Of a stretch of 36,110 nucleotides of DNA, positions 23,894 through 31,969 are shown in pieces; positions within the stretch are counted from its first letter, which is position 1, and the number at the start of each line of letters is the position of its first letter. Origin of the DNA: Candidatus Melainabacteria bacterium (GTDB lineage: Bacteria; Cyanobacteriota; Vampirovibrionia; Obscuribacterales; Obscuribacteraceae). Location: positions 30,235 through 66,344 of the forward strand of contig DTSE01000272.1 of assembly GCA_012965515.1 (NCBI GenBank), in the 5' to 3' direction. The position numbers were made by a program, and so were the translations under genes. A model generated the notes under the pieces. The model was not told the origin of the DNA and did no database searches. It saw only the letters and a list, made by a program, of their open reading frames with translations.

Positions 23894-23942
23894 GCAAGAT
23901 AATTGCGCTGTTTCGGCCGTTTTGCAACGCTATAATTCTAAA

Positions 23943-26900
23943 ATGCCGATTCGCCGACAGCTTTCAATCTGCCTCTTGTTAAGCCTTTTTATGCATGGCT
24001 GCAGTTTTGGAAATGCGCCGGATAAATCCACCGTAAATAAGTCTGAAAGCCAGCAGCCAGCGCAAAATGCGAGTGACGGAATTTCCCCAATGGCGATGGT
24101 GCTGAAGCGTCGGCTGAAGCAATCTTCCAAAGCAGATTCCATGTCCATAAACGAGAGTTTGCAGGAACTGCGCTCAATGTCAGCGATTTACCCTGACAGA
24201 CGTTTCCTCAATGCTATTGCGTTGGTGCACCAGCTAGCTATGGGTGGTGAGCAGGACCTTCTCGATGTTCAATACACGAATAAGACCTGGAAGGTTGTCT
24301 ACCAGAATCAAACCGTAGGAGAGTTGCATGAACTTCCTACTTTCGATGAATTGCATAAGTTCCTTTTGGATTGGGCGCGCAAGAATAAGCGGGCTGTTGA
24401 GAAGACGGGGGTAACGGACTCTGAACTTGCACCGATTAAGGCGCAAATCGAAAGTGCTTCCCCTGAGTCTTTATTTGCGGCTTTGAGCAAACTCGACGAA
24501 TTGCAATCTCGCGGCAATCCTAGTTTGACCCTGATGAAATTGAAAACCAGAGCATTGGCAATTCTTGCATGGGAGTTGCTAGACAACCTGGAAATCGGTG
24601 ATGAGATCTTTTCGGCTGCGCTGGCGCACTTGGTTTTCGTTGAGTCCGCATATCCAGATGAAATTTTGGAGGAAAAGGCGCTTATTGCTGATGCTCTTGG
24701 ATATGAAGGAGCAGCCAGACGCCTTGCAAAAACACTTCCTGAGCAAAGTGCCGTCGCTTGTTATCTAAACAATCAAACTGAACGACTGCATCAACTGGCT
24801 CAAAGCGAAAAGCAAAGCAGCGTTCCCAATTTACTGTATTTCCGCTCGACTTGTTTGAACCGCGATAAATCGCGTTGGCGTGAATGGTTGGCGGAAAATT
24901 CCGCACTGACCAGTTCTAACACTCTGCCGCCTCTTAAGTGTACTTATTCTATTGGCGATGCAGCGATAATGATGCCGATCGCGCTTCGAATCTTGGGTCA
25001 CGTAAAGCTCACTTCCGAAGGTGTCAGTTCGCAATTCTCGTTGGGCCCTGGAGATTTGGAGTGGCGCAATCTATCATTCCGCTTGCCCACCGTTGCGTCC
25101 ACTCTCAGCCCCAATTTGCTTTCGGACTTTGAAAGAGGTCTTTCAACGCCGAACAATAAGGGGATGACCGCCTTGTCCGTCAGGTTGAGAAGTACTTTCT
25201 ATCGCGCATATTTTTTCTCTGCTATGGATATTGTGGCAAGGACGACCTTGGCACTTCCATCAGCAAAGGTTTTCTCTGAACGCCTGTCAGTTTGTCTCGA
25301 GTACCAAGGCAGTGGTCCATCGGCACAACTTGGACCCTGGGTGTTAGCTTTGTCGTCTCCGCATGGTGGTGCTGATGAGGCAATTGAATCAGCGTTTTTA
25401 AACCTGAACCAATTAGGTCCATCGGCGATGCTTGCTTTGTTGCCGCAAGCAAAAAACAGCTTGCCTGCTTCAAAGAAGTGGTCGAGCATTAGAGAGTTGT
25501 TTTTCGTGCGATTGGATAGCCGACCTGAAGTACGCTTGCCTGCTGCTGATTTCGTTGAACTTCCGTTTTTGGATTTGACTGCACACAAGTATCTTGTATC
25601 TAGCGCAATAAGAGATGGTGCCGGCGATTCTCTTCAATCGAAGCTCATACTGAATCAAATACTTGGTCGCAAAAGCGAGATCATGAAAATGTTTAACAGC
25701 GCTTCTTTGTCTGTAAGGGAGAAGCTGGAATTGATTTCTTGCGTGCGATTGCTGGACAAAGATTACGTTGCTGATGCGAATCAGTTGTATGGGAAATTAC
25801 TGCGCGAAAATCCGAGATCATGGGAAGCGGAAAAATCTTATATAGAGTTTCTCGCATCGCGTGACAAGAAAGCGGCCATCAGGGAGATGCGCAAATGGAA
25901 AGCGCAAGTGACTTTGACAAAGAAAGACGGGGCAAAGGTCACACGTGATGGTTTGGAGCTGGACCAGAGTTTGCTCTTAGCCCAACTGTTGTATGACGTT
26001 AACGATTTGTCCGGTTTGAAAAACGAACTTAAGAATGTCAAATCCAACTCGTCTCAAACGTATTTAAAGCTGCTCGCACTGAGCGAATTGTCTTCAGGCA
26101 ATTATGGCAGCGCGAAAGCTTGGGCTGAGGAGCTTCGTCGCTCCTATCCTAAAAGTCTCGATGCGATGCTGGTTGAGTTGGAAATCTGTCTGAAGCAAAA
26201 ACAGTTTTTACCAGCCGCAAACATCCTTCGTAGTGCTGTTGCGGTGCCGAGAATTATTTGGAAAGAGAAAATCGCGCCGCTGATAATTTCCAGGCTTTCC
26301 AATCCTCAGGATGTGGGCGCTTTTGTTGGTGCTCTAGATTCGGTACAGATAAACTCTGATGATAATCTGGGTCAGATTGCCGCTGCTGCATACAGCGCTG
26401 ATAGGGCGGAACTGGCTTTTCAAATTCTCTCTACAGTTAAGACTGGTCCAGATGCAATGTATGATTTGCTTACGTGTCAGTACAGGTATTTGAAACGTGC
26501 ACACGGCAAGCAAAAGGCTTTGGCGTGGTTGAAAGAACAAATTCCCGAAGATAAGCGCGCTGCTGTGGCACCATTTGCTTTTTTCAGCGGACAGGACGAA
26601 CTCCTCTTTGAGTTCGCTCCCGCAGAGGACACACTTTCCGGTGGTGAGGATGTCTGGATTTTGCGTGCTGCGTCGGGAGTTCTTAATCCGGTGCCTGCAG
26701 ATTGGCAAACGATGCTCAATGCGCATTTTGAAGGCAGAAAAGACACTGACGGTAAAATCGGATTGTACCTTCTTGGTAAACTGAAAGCTGAGCAATTGTC
26801 TACTGTTCCACTATCTTCGGCAGAGCGCGCAAAAGTTTTGTTTTATTTGGCATGGAAGCAGATGGCTACACCGGGCAATTTTCTGAAGGATACCGAGTTG

Positions 26901-27101
26901 CTTCTGTGCTGCCTAACCACCAATCAAAATGCACTCAATGAGTTTCAATGGTCAAAGGTGTGGTTGCGTGATATCGCTGCTTCGCTTGCTGGACAGCCGA
27001 TGATTTACAGCGAAAGCACTCTTTCTCGATTGCGCGTGACTAGCCCTTCTCACCAGGGAGATTGGTCTCAGCAGCGTCGATTCCAATTGTCGAACAAATA
27101 A
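23943..27101 (+). CDS. Large TPR-like helical-repeat lipoprotein
   Basis: This 1052-aa protein starts at ATG 23943, where a lipoprotein-type signal begins (MPIRRQLSICLLLSLFMHGC). Cys20 is the probable lipidated residue, although MHGC is a loose lipobox. The remainder is soluble and almost entirely helical, with TPR/SEL-like helix pairs. The clearest is near residues 706-765 (LALSELSSGNYGSAKAWAEELRRSYP). The frame extends back to 23862 inside the previous gene, but that extension destroys the signal. The gene lies 49 bp after paralog B and is probably in the same operon. A large solenoid lipoprotein could scaffold an envelope complex; no enzymatic motif is visible. Its stop touches the stop of the convergent gene. 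Confidence 0.8.
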   Translation: MPIRRQLSICLLLSLFMHGCSFGNAPDKSTVNKSESQQPAQNASDGISPMAMVLKRRLKQSSKADSMSINESLQELRSMSAIYPDRRFLNAIALVHQLAMGGEQDLLDVQYTNKTWKVVYQNQTVGELHELPTFDELHKFLLDWARKNKRAVEKTGVTDSELAPIKAQIESASPESLFAALSKLDELQSRGNPSLTLMKLKTRALAILAWELLDNLEIGDEIFSAALAHLVFVESAYPDEILEEKALIADALGYEGAARRLAKTLPEQSAVACYLNNQTERLHQLAQSEKQSSVPNLLYFRSTCLNRDKSRWREWLAENSALTSSNTLPPLKCTYSIGDAAIMMPIALRILGHVKLTSEGVSSQFSLGPGDLEWRNLSFRLPTVASTLSPNLLSDFERGLSTPNNKGMTALSVRLRSTFYRAYFFSAMDIVARTTLALPSAKVFSERLSVCLEYQGSGPSAQLGPWVLALSSPHGGADEAIESAFLNLNQLGPSAMLALLPQAKNSLPASKKWSSIRELFFVRLDSRPEVRLPAADFVELPFLDLTAHKYLVSSAIRDGAGDSLQSKLILNQILGRKSEIMKMFNSASLSVREKLELISCVRLLDKDYVADANQLYGKLLRENPRSWEAEKSYIEFLASRDKKAAIREMRKWKAQVTLTKKDGAKVTRDGLELDQSLLLAQLLYDVNDLSGLKNELKNVKSNSSQTYLKLLALSELSSGNYGSAKAWAEELRRSYPKSLDAMLVELEICLKQKQFLPAANILRSAVAVPRIIWKEKIAPLIISRLSNPQDVGAFVGALDSVQINSDDNLGQIAAAAYSADRAELAFQILSTVKTGPDAMYDLLTCQYRYLKRAHGKQKALAWLKEQIPEDKRAAVAPFAFFSGQDELLFEFAPAEDTLSGGEDVWILRAASGVLNPVPADWQTMLNAHFEGRKDTDGKIGLYLLGKLKAEQLSTVPLSSAERAKVLFYLAWKQMATPGNFLKDTELLLCCLTTNQNALNEFQWSKVWLRDIAASLAGQPMIYSESTLSRLRVTSPSHQGDWSQQRRFQLSNK

Positions 27102-29432
27102 CTAGTTAGGCTCGCAGAATTGACCGCCGCCGCTGCAGGAATTGCCGAAGTTCAATTCTCCCAGTAAGTGGTTGAATCCACTTGAAGGGACGAACACGGC
27201 ACTATCAGTGCATGTTGCTTCCGGAGAATGTCTCCAAGCCCATCCCGGAAAATGTCCGTCGGTATTCGGATCAGCTTTGGGGTTTGCAGGAAGCTTCTTA
27301 ATCGGTCCATTGGGTGGTTCCGACGAGCAGTTGACGATTGTTCCGATTACATTGTATGGAGCGCCACAATTTAGAGTGGCAGTGCTTCCCTGCCCATCGG
27401 CTAAGGTGTTCGGAATCGTCCAACGTGGAGGGCTAGTCGACATCTTTAAGTCGCCGCCGTCAGCATACAGATATAGAGAAGTCTGCATTGGAAGTTGCTG
27501 AGACTTGAGCAGGTTCAGAACGTAATCTCGGCTTGTTCCTGGCTTGATCAGTTGACACCGTTTCACTAACTTGTCTGTGACTGTGCCCAATCCACAAGCT
27601 TTGCTGTCAGGGATGCTGTCTATCATTTGTAGATAGTCATACGGAGTTTTGACCTGTCCGAAATTCCATAAATTTTCCGGAGACGGATATTTCTTTGAAT
27701 GGTCGAAATATTTGATACCACTTTTGGTGGCGGGGGCGGGAACGTATGCGCAATTAATACAGCCAGTACGTGTTGTGAGGACATTCACTTTGAACTGCTC
27801 AAGGCTAGTGAAGCCGTTACCGCCGACATGACCTGAATCCACAGTGCCATATTGATCGTAGCCTTTCTTAAAGGCATCAAGCATTAGCAATTCAGGATCG
27901 TCGCTTCTCAATTCTTGCTTGTAGTTGTGCCAAAAAATGAGCTTGTTTGTATTGCGATCAATCTGCAGCAGCGCACGCGGGCCATTTAGTTCTGAACCGT
28001 CTCTGTGGCGAATTACTTTCAGCGATTTTGAACGGTCGGGAATATTCAAGCGCCACAACAGCGCGCGGATGAGATCATTTTTGATGCGATTGTAGATAAA
28101 CCATTGATCGACGTAGTTGTTCTTCTTCAGGATTTGTGTCGCTTCCCTGTCCAAGCGCGGGTACCAATGCCCGCGATCGCCGTCGGTCAAATTGCCGACA
28201 CCATCTTTTGCTTCGCGAATGACGCGATCTACTTCAGATGATGTGAAAAGCGACTCGTCATTTACTTTGTCGAGTTCGCGCTTCAAGTCGGCGTCTGACA
28301 TATTCGGATTTACATCAAGAGATTTGGTTGTCTCTGTTTCATTGCCCGTACAAAAGTAATCTCTCGGTTGTGTACCGGTAATGTGGATGCCTTCTCCTGC
28401 AAGCGCATGGCAAAAGATGTCCTTGCCCTGCATGGCCATTGAGCCTTGTGGTCCGGGTGCGCGTGGACCGTTCTTTATCTCGATGTATCCATACGGCATT
28501 CCAAGCTTCGAGCCTTTGTCGAGCGTGCCCACGATTGCACAAGCGACCGCACCGGCTATCTGTTTTGTCTGATTCTCGCGCGTCGTGCCCTGCGATTGAA
28601 ATGCATTAGGCGGCAATGTATTTTCTGGATAAGGCGGATTGCCCATGCCAACCGCTACATCGTCTTTCCGATTGTTCTCGAAGGTGATTGTTTCAACCAG
28701 GTGAGTGCGGTCATGAGGTCCAACCGGTACACCGACGAAAGTTAGTGTTTCACCGGAGACAGGCAGAAAAACTGAAATAGGCTTGTATCCGGCAAAGTAT
28801 TTTTTCTTGCCTGCCGTTCCTGTAGAAACCTCTACTTCAGGGAAATCCTTCTCAATGTCTGCAGCTTTGAGAACCGTTTCGTCTATATCAATATTGGTAG
28901 CAGAGCCGCGTTTCATATAACTCACGCCATAATTTGCCAAGCTGATGCGGTTTTTGCCGAGCATTTTTGTGTTGTTTGCGTCCGCTAGTAACTGAAAATG
29001 CTTTTCCATATATTGTTTGTCGGTCAATTTCTTTTGCAAGAATTGCCCGACTTGATTTAGCGCGTTGAATAGTTTGCGAGCATTCTTAGCAGCTTCGGCA
29101 GTATTCTCTTCGCGCGCCAAGAGCGCAACGATCGCAGAGTGTGCAACCAATTGGTTGTAATTCAAGAGATTAATATCGTCAGGATTTCCAAGGATTACCG
29201 CAAAATTACTAGCGATGTCCGGATTATCGAAAGACAAAGCGCTTTTACTTGGATTAGTCAGAGCATTCTTCGCCAAATTCACCGAGCCGGCATCCGTAGC
29301 ATTGGCTAATTCCCGACCGCCTCCTATGAGTTTGGTCAGCAGGAAAAATCCTATGCCTAACAACACGATCACCAGAACAATGACCGCGATAAACATGAGG
29401 ACCGCGCCTCGTTTTCGTCTGTACAAAGCCAT
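27102..29432 (-). CDS. TadE/TadG-like single-span exported protein
   Basis: This 776-aa protein starts at ATG 29432, giving MALYRRKRGAV and then one strong membrane span (residues ~11-32). The segment GRELANATDAGSVNLAKNAL follows. This matches the N-terminus of TadE/TadG pilus-assembly and related pseudopilin-like proteins (RRGA...span...ADAAALA). The large exported part is of unknown fold and ends in a Cys-rich region with six or more Cys. TTG 29456 would add eight residues, but an ATG exists and fits the N-in topology. A near-consensus promoter lies at 29506-29534. No Tad ATPase or prepilin peptidase is in the window. Its stop codon directly abuts that of the TPR-like lipoprotein. Confidence 0.72.
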   Translation of the reverse strand: MALYRRKRGAVLMFIAVIVLVIVLLGIGFFLLTKLIGGGRELANATDAGSVNLAKNALTNPSKSALSFDNPDIASNFAVILGNPDDINLLNYNQLVAHSAIVALLAREENTAEAAKNARKLFNALNQVGQFLQKKLTDKQYMEKHFQLLADANNTKMLGKNRISLANYGVSYMKRGSATNIDIDETVLKAADIEKDFPEVEVSTGTAGKKKYFAGYKPISVFLPVSGETLTFVGVPVGPHDRTHLVETITFENNRKDDVAVGMGNPPYPENTLPPNAFQSQGTTRENQTKQIAGAVACAIVGTLDKGSKLGMPYGYIEIKNGPRAPGPQGSMAMQGKDIFCHALAGEGIHITGTQPRDYFCTGNETETTKSLDVNPNMSDADLKRELDKVNDESLFTSSEVDRVIREAKDGVGNLTDGDRGHWYPRLDREATQILKKNNYVDQWFIYNRIKNDLIRALLWRLNIPDRSKSLKVIRHRDGSELNGPRALLQIDRNTNKLIFWHNYKQELRSDDPELLMLDAFKKGYDQYGTVDSGHVGGNGFTSLEQFKVNVLTTRTGCINCAYVPAPATKSGIKYFDHSKKYPSPENLWNFGQVKTPYDYLQMIDSIPDSKACGLGTVTDKLVKRCQLIKPGTSRDYVLNLLKSQQLPMQTSLYLYADGGDLKMSTSPPRWTIPNTLADGQGSTATLNCGAPYNVIGTIVNCSSEPPNGPIKKLPANPKADPNTDGHFPGWAWRHSPEATCTDSAVFVPSSGFNHLLGELNFGNSCSGGGQFCEPN

Positions 29433-29505
29433 GTGCGCGTTTCTTCGGAAGGGCAATATGGGGCCAAAGAGGCGGGCTGACGCGTAAAATTAACTCAATT
29501 TAACA

Positions 29506-29534
29506 ATTCTAGTCTACATCTATATCATTGTCAA
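29506..29534 (-). promoter_or_regulatory. Near-consensus sigma70 promoter for the TadG-like gene
   Basis: On the minus strand TTGACA (29534-29529) is followed after exactly 17 bp by TAGAAT (29511-29506). The -35 is a perfect consensus hexamer and the -10 matches at five of six positions. Transcription would begin near 29499, about 67 nt before ATG 29432. The surrounding region is AT-rich. Confidence 0.75.
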
Positions 29535-29702
29535 TTTCCGACCAATAGCCAAATCCAAATCACAGAATTGAACAGTGAAAATCGGGAAATATTGGCTCAT
29601 ACACGAAATTAAGCTTGCTCAGAGAAACCTGTTTACGACCTCGTTACCGCAAAAACTTACTTTGTAAGTCACAAGTGGCTTTACTACAGCGAGGCGAGCA
29701 AT

Positions 29703-30323
29703 ATGGAAAATTCTCCATTCGAGGTTCCGGTGCAAGATGTTCTCAGCGATGGATACTTAAATCCAGACGATGCGATTCTGTCGGTACCGGATTTTTTTCC
29801 TACTGACGAAGCACAAGAAGGTATCTATTCTGCTGATCCAAAAAACTTTGCAGGCCTGCTGCCTATGTTAGATCTGGATGGCAATACTTATTTGAACAAG
29901 GCGGAGTTGAAAGCGGCAACATTCAATGATTCTTTGTCTGAATTGCAGCTCAGTATGGTTGATTGGCTAGGCACTCGATACGATCTGGTAAAAGTGCTAG
30001 GACCGACTGATGTGATTTTGGACAATAGCGAAATTAGTGCCGGCGACCTAGATGAATTGAATAATGTTGCCTCAGGTAAGTATGGGCTGAAAAATCTTTT
30101 GTCGACGATGCTGCAAGAGACCGGCAACGGCCAGGGCGGTTATCTTTTTGCGTCTCTTTCAGCAATCGCATGCGGATTAGCTATGAGAAGCCCGTTGCTA
30201 ATCAGCTTTGGTTCTGGAGGGCTTGTCGGAAGTGCTTTACTTGGCGGTGGAAGAACGGTGATGAACTCCGCAGAGAACAGAGCTATGGAAAGCGAGCTGC
30301 AGACTTTGTTTGCAAACAAGTGA
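29703..30323 (+). CDS. Small EF-hand-like protein with hydrophobic C-terminal segment
   Basis: This 206-aa protein starts at ATG 29703 after GAGG (29691-29694). It contains an EF-hand-type loop (LDLDGNTYLNKAEL, near residues 57-70) and a second acidic loop-like stretch (DNSEISAGDLDE). A Gly/Ala/Leu-rich hydrophobic stretch (about 148-182; ACGLAMRSPLL and GGLVGSALLGGG) could span or attach to a membrane. No signal peptide is present. Its style resembles the EF-hand/LysM protein at 10355, suggesting a shared calcium-dependent theme. The stop lies one base from the convergent gene at 30325. Confidence 0.75.
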   Translation: MENSPFEVPVQDVLSDGYLNPDDAILSVPDFFPTDEAQEGIYSADPKNFAGLLPMLDLDGNTYLNKAELKAATFNDSLSELQLSMVDWLGTRYDLVKVLGPTDVILDNSEISAGDLDELNNVASGKYGLKNLLSTMLQETGNGQGGYLFASLSAIACGLAMRSPLLISFGSGGLVGSALLGGGRTVMNSAENRAMESELQTLFANK

Positions 30324-30324
30324 T

Positions 30325-30777
30325 TTAATCGCGCGCAAGATTTTTTGAAAAGATCGGATCGTCGGACTTCACAATCAAGACTGGCTGCGTGCATCTTTCG
30401 ATGGTGGCGGGATTCATAAACACTGTGCCGTCCGCATCTTCAATGTGAAAATGAATCGCGCAGTCAAACCACGGATTCTCTTCTGTTGCTTCGAAGTCGT
30501 CCAGCTCGCTTCCATCATCGAGCGAGATAAACGCAGCGAGAGGCGCAAAACGTTTTGACTCCGAATACTTTTCAAAGAGACGTGCCACCACTCTTAGAGC
30601 GTAGCGAAGAAAGTCTGTCTCGATGCCGAGATCGAGAAGGCATACGTGGCAGTCCTCTTCTTCATTAACGTCTGCAATTTGGACGTTTAGAATCTCCTCC
30701 GCTTGGGCCGGGAGCTTCAGCGATTTCCAATCACCGACTGCTTGCCAGTGTGGTTCCATCAATTTGTTCATGTGCAT
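30325..30777 (-). CDS. Hypothetical acidic protein, ~150 aa
   Basis: The family is not recognised. The protein is acidic, soluble and alternates helical and strand-like segments (VCLLDLGIETDFLRYALRVV; FDCAIHFHIEDADGTVF), with five Cys. The fold could be a small alpha/beta domain. GTG 30801 opens the frame, but ATG 30777 is closer to a weak AAGAG. ATG 30771 is also possible, so the start is uncertain. The gene is downstream of and co-directional with the beta-lactamase, separated by ~200 bp of potentially structured sequence. Confidence 0.62.
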   Translation of the reverse strand: MHMNKLMEPHWQAVGDWKSLKLPAQAEEILNVQIADVNEEEDCHVCLLDLGIETDFLRYALRVVARLFEKYSESKRFAPLAAFISLDDGSELDDFEATEENPWFDCAIHFHIEDADGTVFMNPATIERCTQPVLIVKSDDPIFSKNLARD

Positions 30778-30837
30778 GGGAAGGCTCTTTTGATTTTGCA
30801 CTTTGAGTTTAGTACAGAAACAAGTGCATAGGATAGC

Positions 30838-30880
30838 GCTGAAAGAGTTCGGGCATCAACCAGATCTCTTTCAGCTTTTT
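30838..30880 (+). terminator. Hairpin with T-run in the OXA/hypothetical intergenic region
   Basis: A 10-bp perfect stem GCTGAAAGAG / CTCTTTCAGC (30838-30847 and 30866-30875) with an 18-nt loop is followed by TTTTT. It has terminator form on the plus strand, where no gene ends nearby. Both flanking genes are on the minus strand. It may end an antisense or small RNA, or act as a structured leader of the downstream gene. Confidence 0.35.
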
Positions 30881-30981
30881 ACCCTTTCTGTCTGACAAAT
30901 CGTACGGAGCCACCCACTCGTGGGATCGCTGGCGGCTCGCGGCTCTGTGCGTTAAAGGTCGGTTTGCACGAAACTGTATTT

Positions 30982-31773
30982 CTAAAGCAGACCCATTTTA
31001 GTTAAGAGAGATTCTGTGATTTTCTTCGCGTTGCGCCCGTAGGCGTTTTCATTAGCCCGAACATTCGTTGCAAAAACGTATGTTTTATCCCCGTGTTTTA
31101 TCGCTCCAACAAACCAGCCAAACTTTGCGCCGGTGCTCGTACCGGTTTTGCCGAACAAAGTATTGTCGCCTTCAGTCTTGAGTTTGATGAGCTGTCGCAC
31201 GTCACTCATCGATTGTTTCTTTACAGGCAATTTGTCTTCAAACAATTGCGTCAGGAAGTCGACTTGTTCGTAAGGAGAAACTAAAAGAGATCCCCCTTTG
31301 CCCAGCCAGAAATTAGTCAATCCGCTCGAGATGTCTTGGTTGCCGTATTTTAGTGTATGCAGATATTCCTGCATTCGTTCTTTACCGATCTTCTCCGCCA
31401 CTTTTTGAAAGTACCAGACAACAGAGTTGGTCATAGCGCTCTGCATATCTTGGTCTTGATTGTGCGACTCGATCTCGCGTTTCTTACCATCCCATTTCAT
31501 TTTCGAGTCATCAACCTTCATAACGCCAGAGTCAATCGCAATCAGCGAGTTGACGATTTTGAAAGTAGAACAGGGATTGTCGCGTTCTTTCAACAGCTTT
31601 TCGTTGTACTTAACAATCGAACCGTCGCTCAGGTCCTTCAGTACGAAGGCTCCCGTGTATCCTTTGAACTCTTTGGAAATTTGAGCGTCAGTAATCGTCG
31701 ATGGAGTTGCGGACAGTGCCGGAGTAACGGTGGCAAGCGCCATAATCATAGAGACAGCAAATTTGCGCAGCAT
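30982..31773 (-). CDS. Class D (OXA-type) beta-lactamase
   Basis: This 263-aa protein has a Sec signal peptide (MLRKFAVSMIMALATVTPAL, cleavage near ALS-A) and every class D signature: Ser69-Thr-Phe-Lys72 (nucleophile and the Lys that is carboxylated in the family), Ser117-Val-Val, Tyr143-Gly-Asn, Trp156-Leu-Gly, and Lys209-Thr-Gly. Length is typical for OXA enzymes. It should acylate and hydrolyse beta-lactams in the periplasm. The substrate range cannot be read from the sequence. A strong ribosome binding site (GGGAGGAAAG on the minus strand) precedes ATG 31773. No integron, insertion sequence or regulator is adjacent and base composition is like its neighbours, so it looks like a resident chromosomal gene. 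A BlaR/MecR-type sensor domain is unlikely because the protein is stand-alone and secreted. Confidence 0.93.
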   Translation of the reverse strand: MLRKFAVSMIMALATVTPALSATPSTITDAQISKEFKGYTGAFVLKDLSDGSIVKYNEKLLKERDNPCSTFKIVNSLIAIDSGVMKVDDSKMKWDGKKREIESHNQDQDMQSAMTNSVVWYFQKVAEKIGKERMQEYLHTLKYGNQDISSGLTNFWLGKGGSLLVSPYEQVDFLTQLFEDKLPVKKQSMSDVRQLIKLKTEGDNTLFGKTGTSTGAKFGWFVGAIKHGDKTYVFATNVRANENAYGRNAKKITESLLTKMGLL

Positions 31774-31913
31774 ATGCTTTCCTCCCGGGCGAAATGTGAG
31801 TCGAGTTTTTTCATTCTGAGTTGCGGAGGTAAAAACCTATACCGGCGATTTGTTAGGGGCGGTAAGAACTATGTTGGTTTGTTTCGGGAACATGTCGGAA
31901 CGCTTTGGCGTCG

Positions 31914-31942
31914 TTGGAAATTCTGGGAACAATGTACATAAT
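31914..31942 (+). promoter_or_regulatory. Probable promoter of the TPR/Cys-rich gene pair
   Basis: TTGGAA (31914-31919) and CATAAT (31937-31942) are separated by exactly 17 bp. They match the sigma70 consensus at four and five of six positions. Transcription would start near 31949, giving a short ~20-nt leader before ATG 31970. Confidence 0.45.
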
Positions 31943-31969
31943 ACGGATTATGGTCTCGTGGTTTAACAC

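Noticed and set aside
31357-31941. 194-codon plus-strand frame opposite the beta-lactamase
   Set aside because: It is antisense to a gene with all class D motifs and shows no domain features of its own.
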